14,128 bases of DNA, taken from an uncultured Lachnospiraceae bacterium (GTDB taxonomy: Bacteria; Bacillota_A; Clostridia; Lachnospirales; Lachnospiraceae). The translations under genes and the position numbers were made by a program. The stretch is taken from assembly GCA_902767195.1 (NCBI GenBank), contig CACXGS010000234.1, positions 1 through 14,128 of the forward strand, read 5' to 3'. This document shows, in pieces, positions 14,097-14,128 of the stretch (its first letter is position 1; the number at the start of each line of letters is the position of its first letter). Under the pieces are notes generated by a model. It saw nothing but the letters and a program-made list of their open reading frames with translations, searched no databases and had not been told where the DNA came from.

Positions 14097-14128
14097 TGCA
14101 CAGAGAGGAAATTGTCTAAATTGGCCAA

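Overview
The window looks like chromosome from an anaerobic, low-to-mid GC Gram-positive bacterium of the Clostridia, most likely a gut-type Lachnospiraceae. This is inferred from: an oxygen-sensitive indolepyruvate:ferredoxin oxidoreductase; strong AGGAGG-type ribosome sites, with occasional GTG starts; vegetative promoters of the TTGACA-17-TATAAT kind; U-tailed hairpin terminators; an ECF sigma factor paired with a DUF4349 membrane protein; and a DltC-like acyl carrier protein. No rRNA, tRNA, CRISPR array, transposase or phage gene was seen.

Left part (1-4061, + strand): the 3' two thirds of iorA and the whole of iorB, encoding the two subunits of indolepyruvate:ferredoxin oxidoreductase. 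Four bases later comes a soluble five-zinc-ribbon protein whose centre is a 36-bp tandem repeat. It is followed by a membrane protein with one zinc ribbon inside, a Thr-rich stalk and an unrecognised outer domain. Then (4028-6113, - strand) a two-gene unit encodes a class I/II aminotransferase and a metal-dependent amidohydrolase. The amidohydrolase gene overlaps the + strand gene tail-to-tail by 34 bp.

Middle (6114-9830): a 250-bp divergent control region, whose two promoters carry the same 12-base -35 element in opposite orientation, separates the aminotransferase operon from a class I acyl-CoA ligase. The ligase ends at a hairpin terminator. Next is an ECF sigma factor preceded by a typical ECF-type promoter, translationally overlapped with a two-TM DUF4349 protein that is its probable regulator. 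A long bidirectional terminator closes this unit.

Right part (9869-14128): a sodium:solute symporter on the - strand is divergent from glgA (glycogen/starch synthase). After glgA come a short ORF that appears to be a chimera (first half of a DltD-like SGNH protein joined to the last ~50 residues of a GNAT acetyltransferase) and a DltC-like acyl carrier protein followed by a terminator. This looks like the wreck of a Dlt-like surface-acylation locus, and it is the most unusual thing in the window.

How the genes may fit together (inference): aminotransferase, IOR and acyl-CoA ligase are the three enzyme types needed for oxidative breakdown of aromatic amino acids to aryl-acids, though they lie in separate transcripts and no substrate can be read from the sequence. 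The sigma/DUF4349 pair looks like an envelope-signal module. Most of the window is ordinary housekeeping or accessory metabolism; I did not find a clear-cut new multi-gene system.
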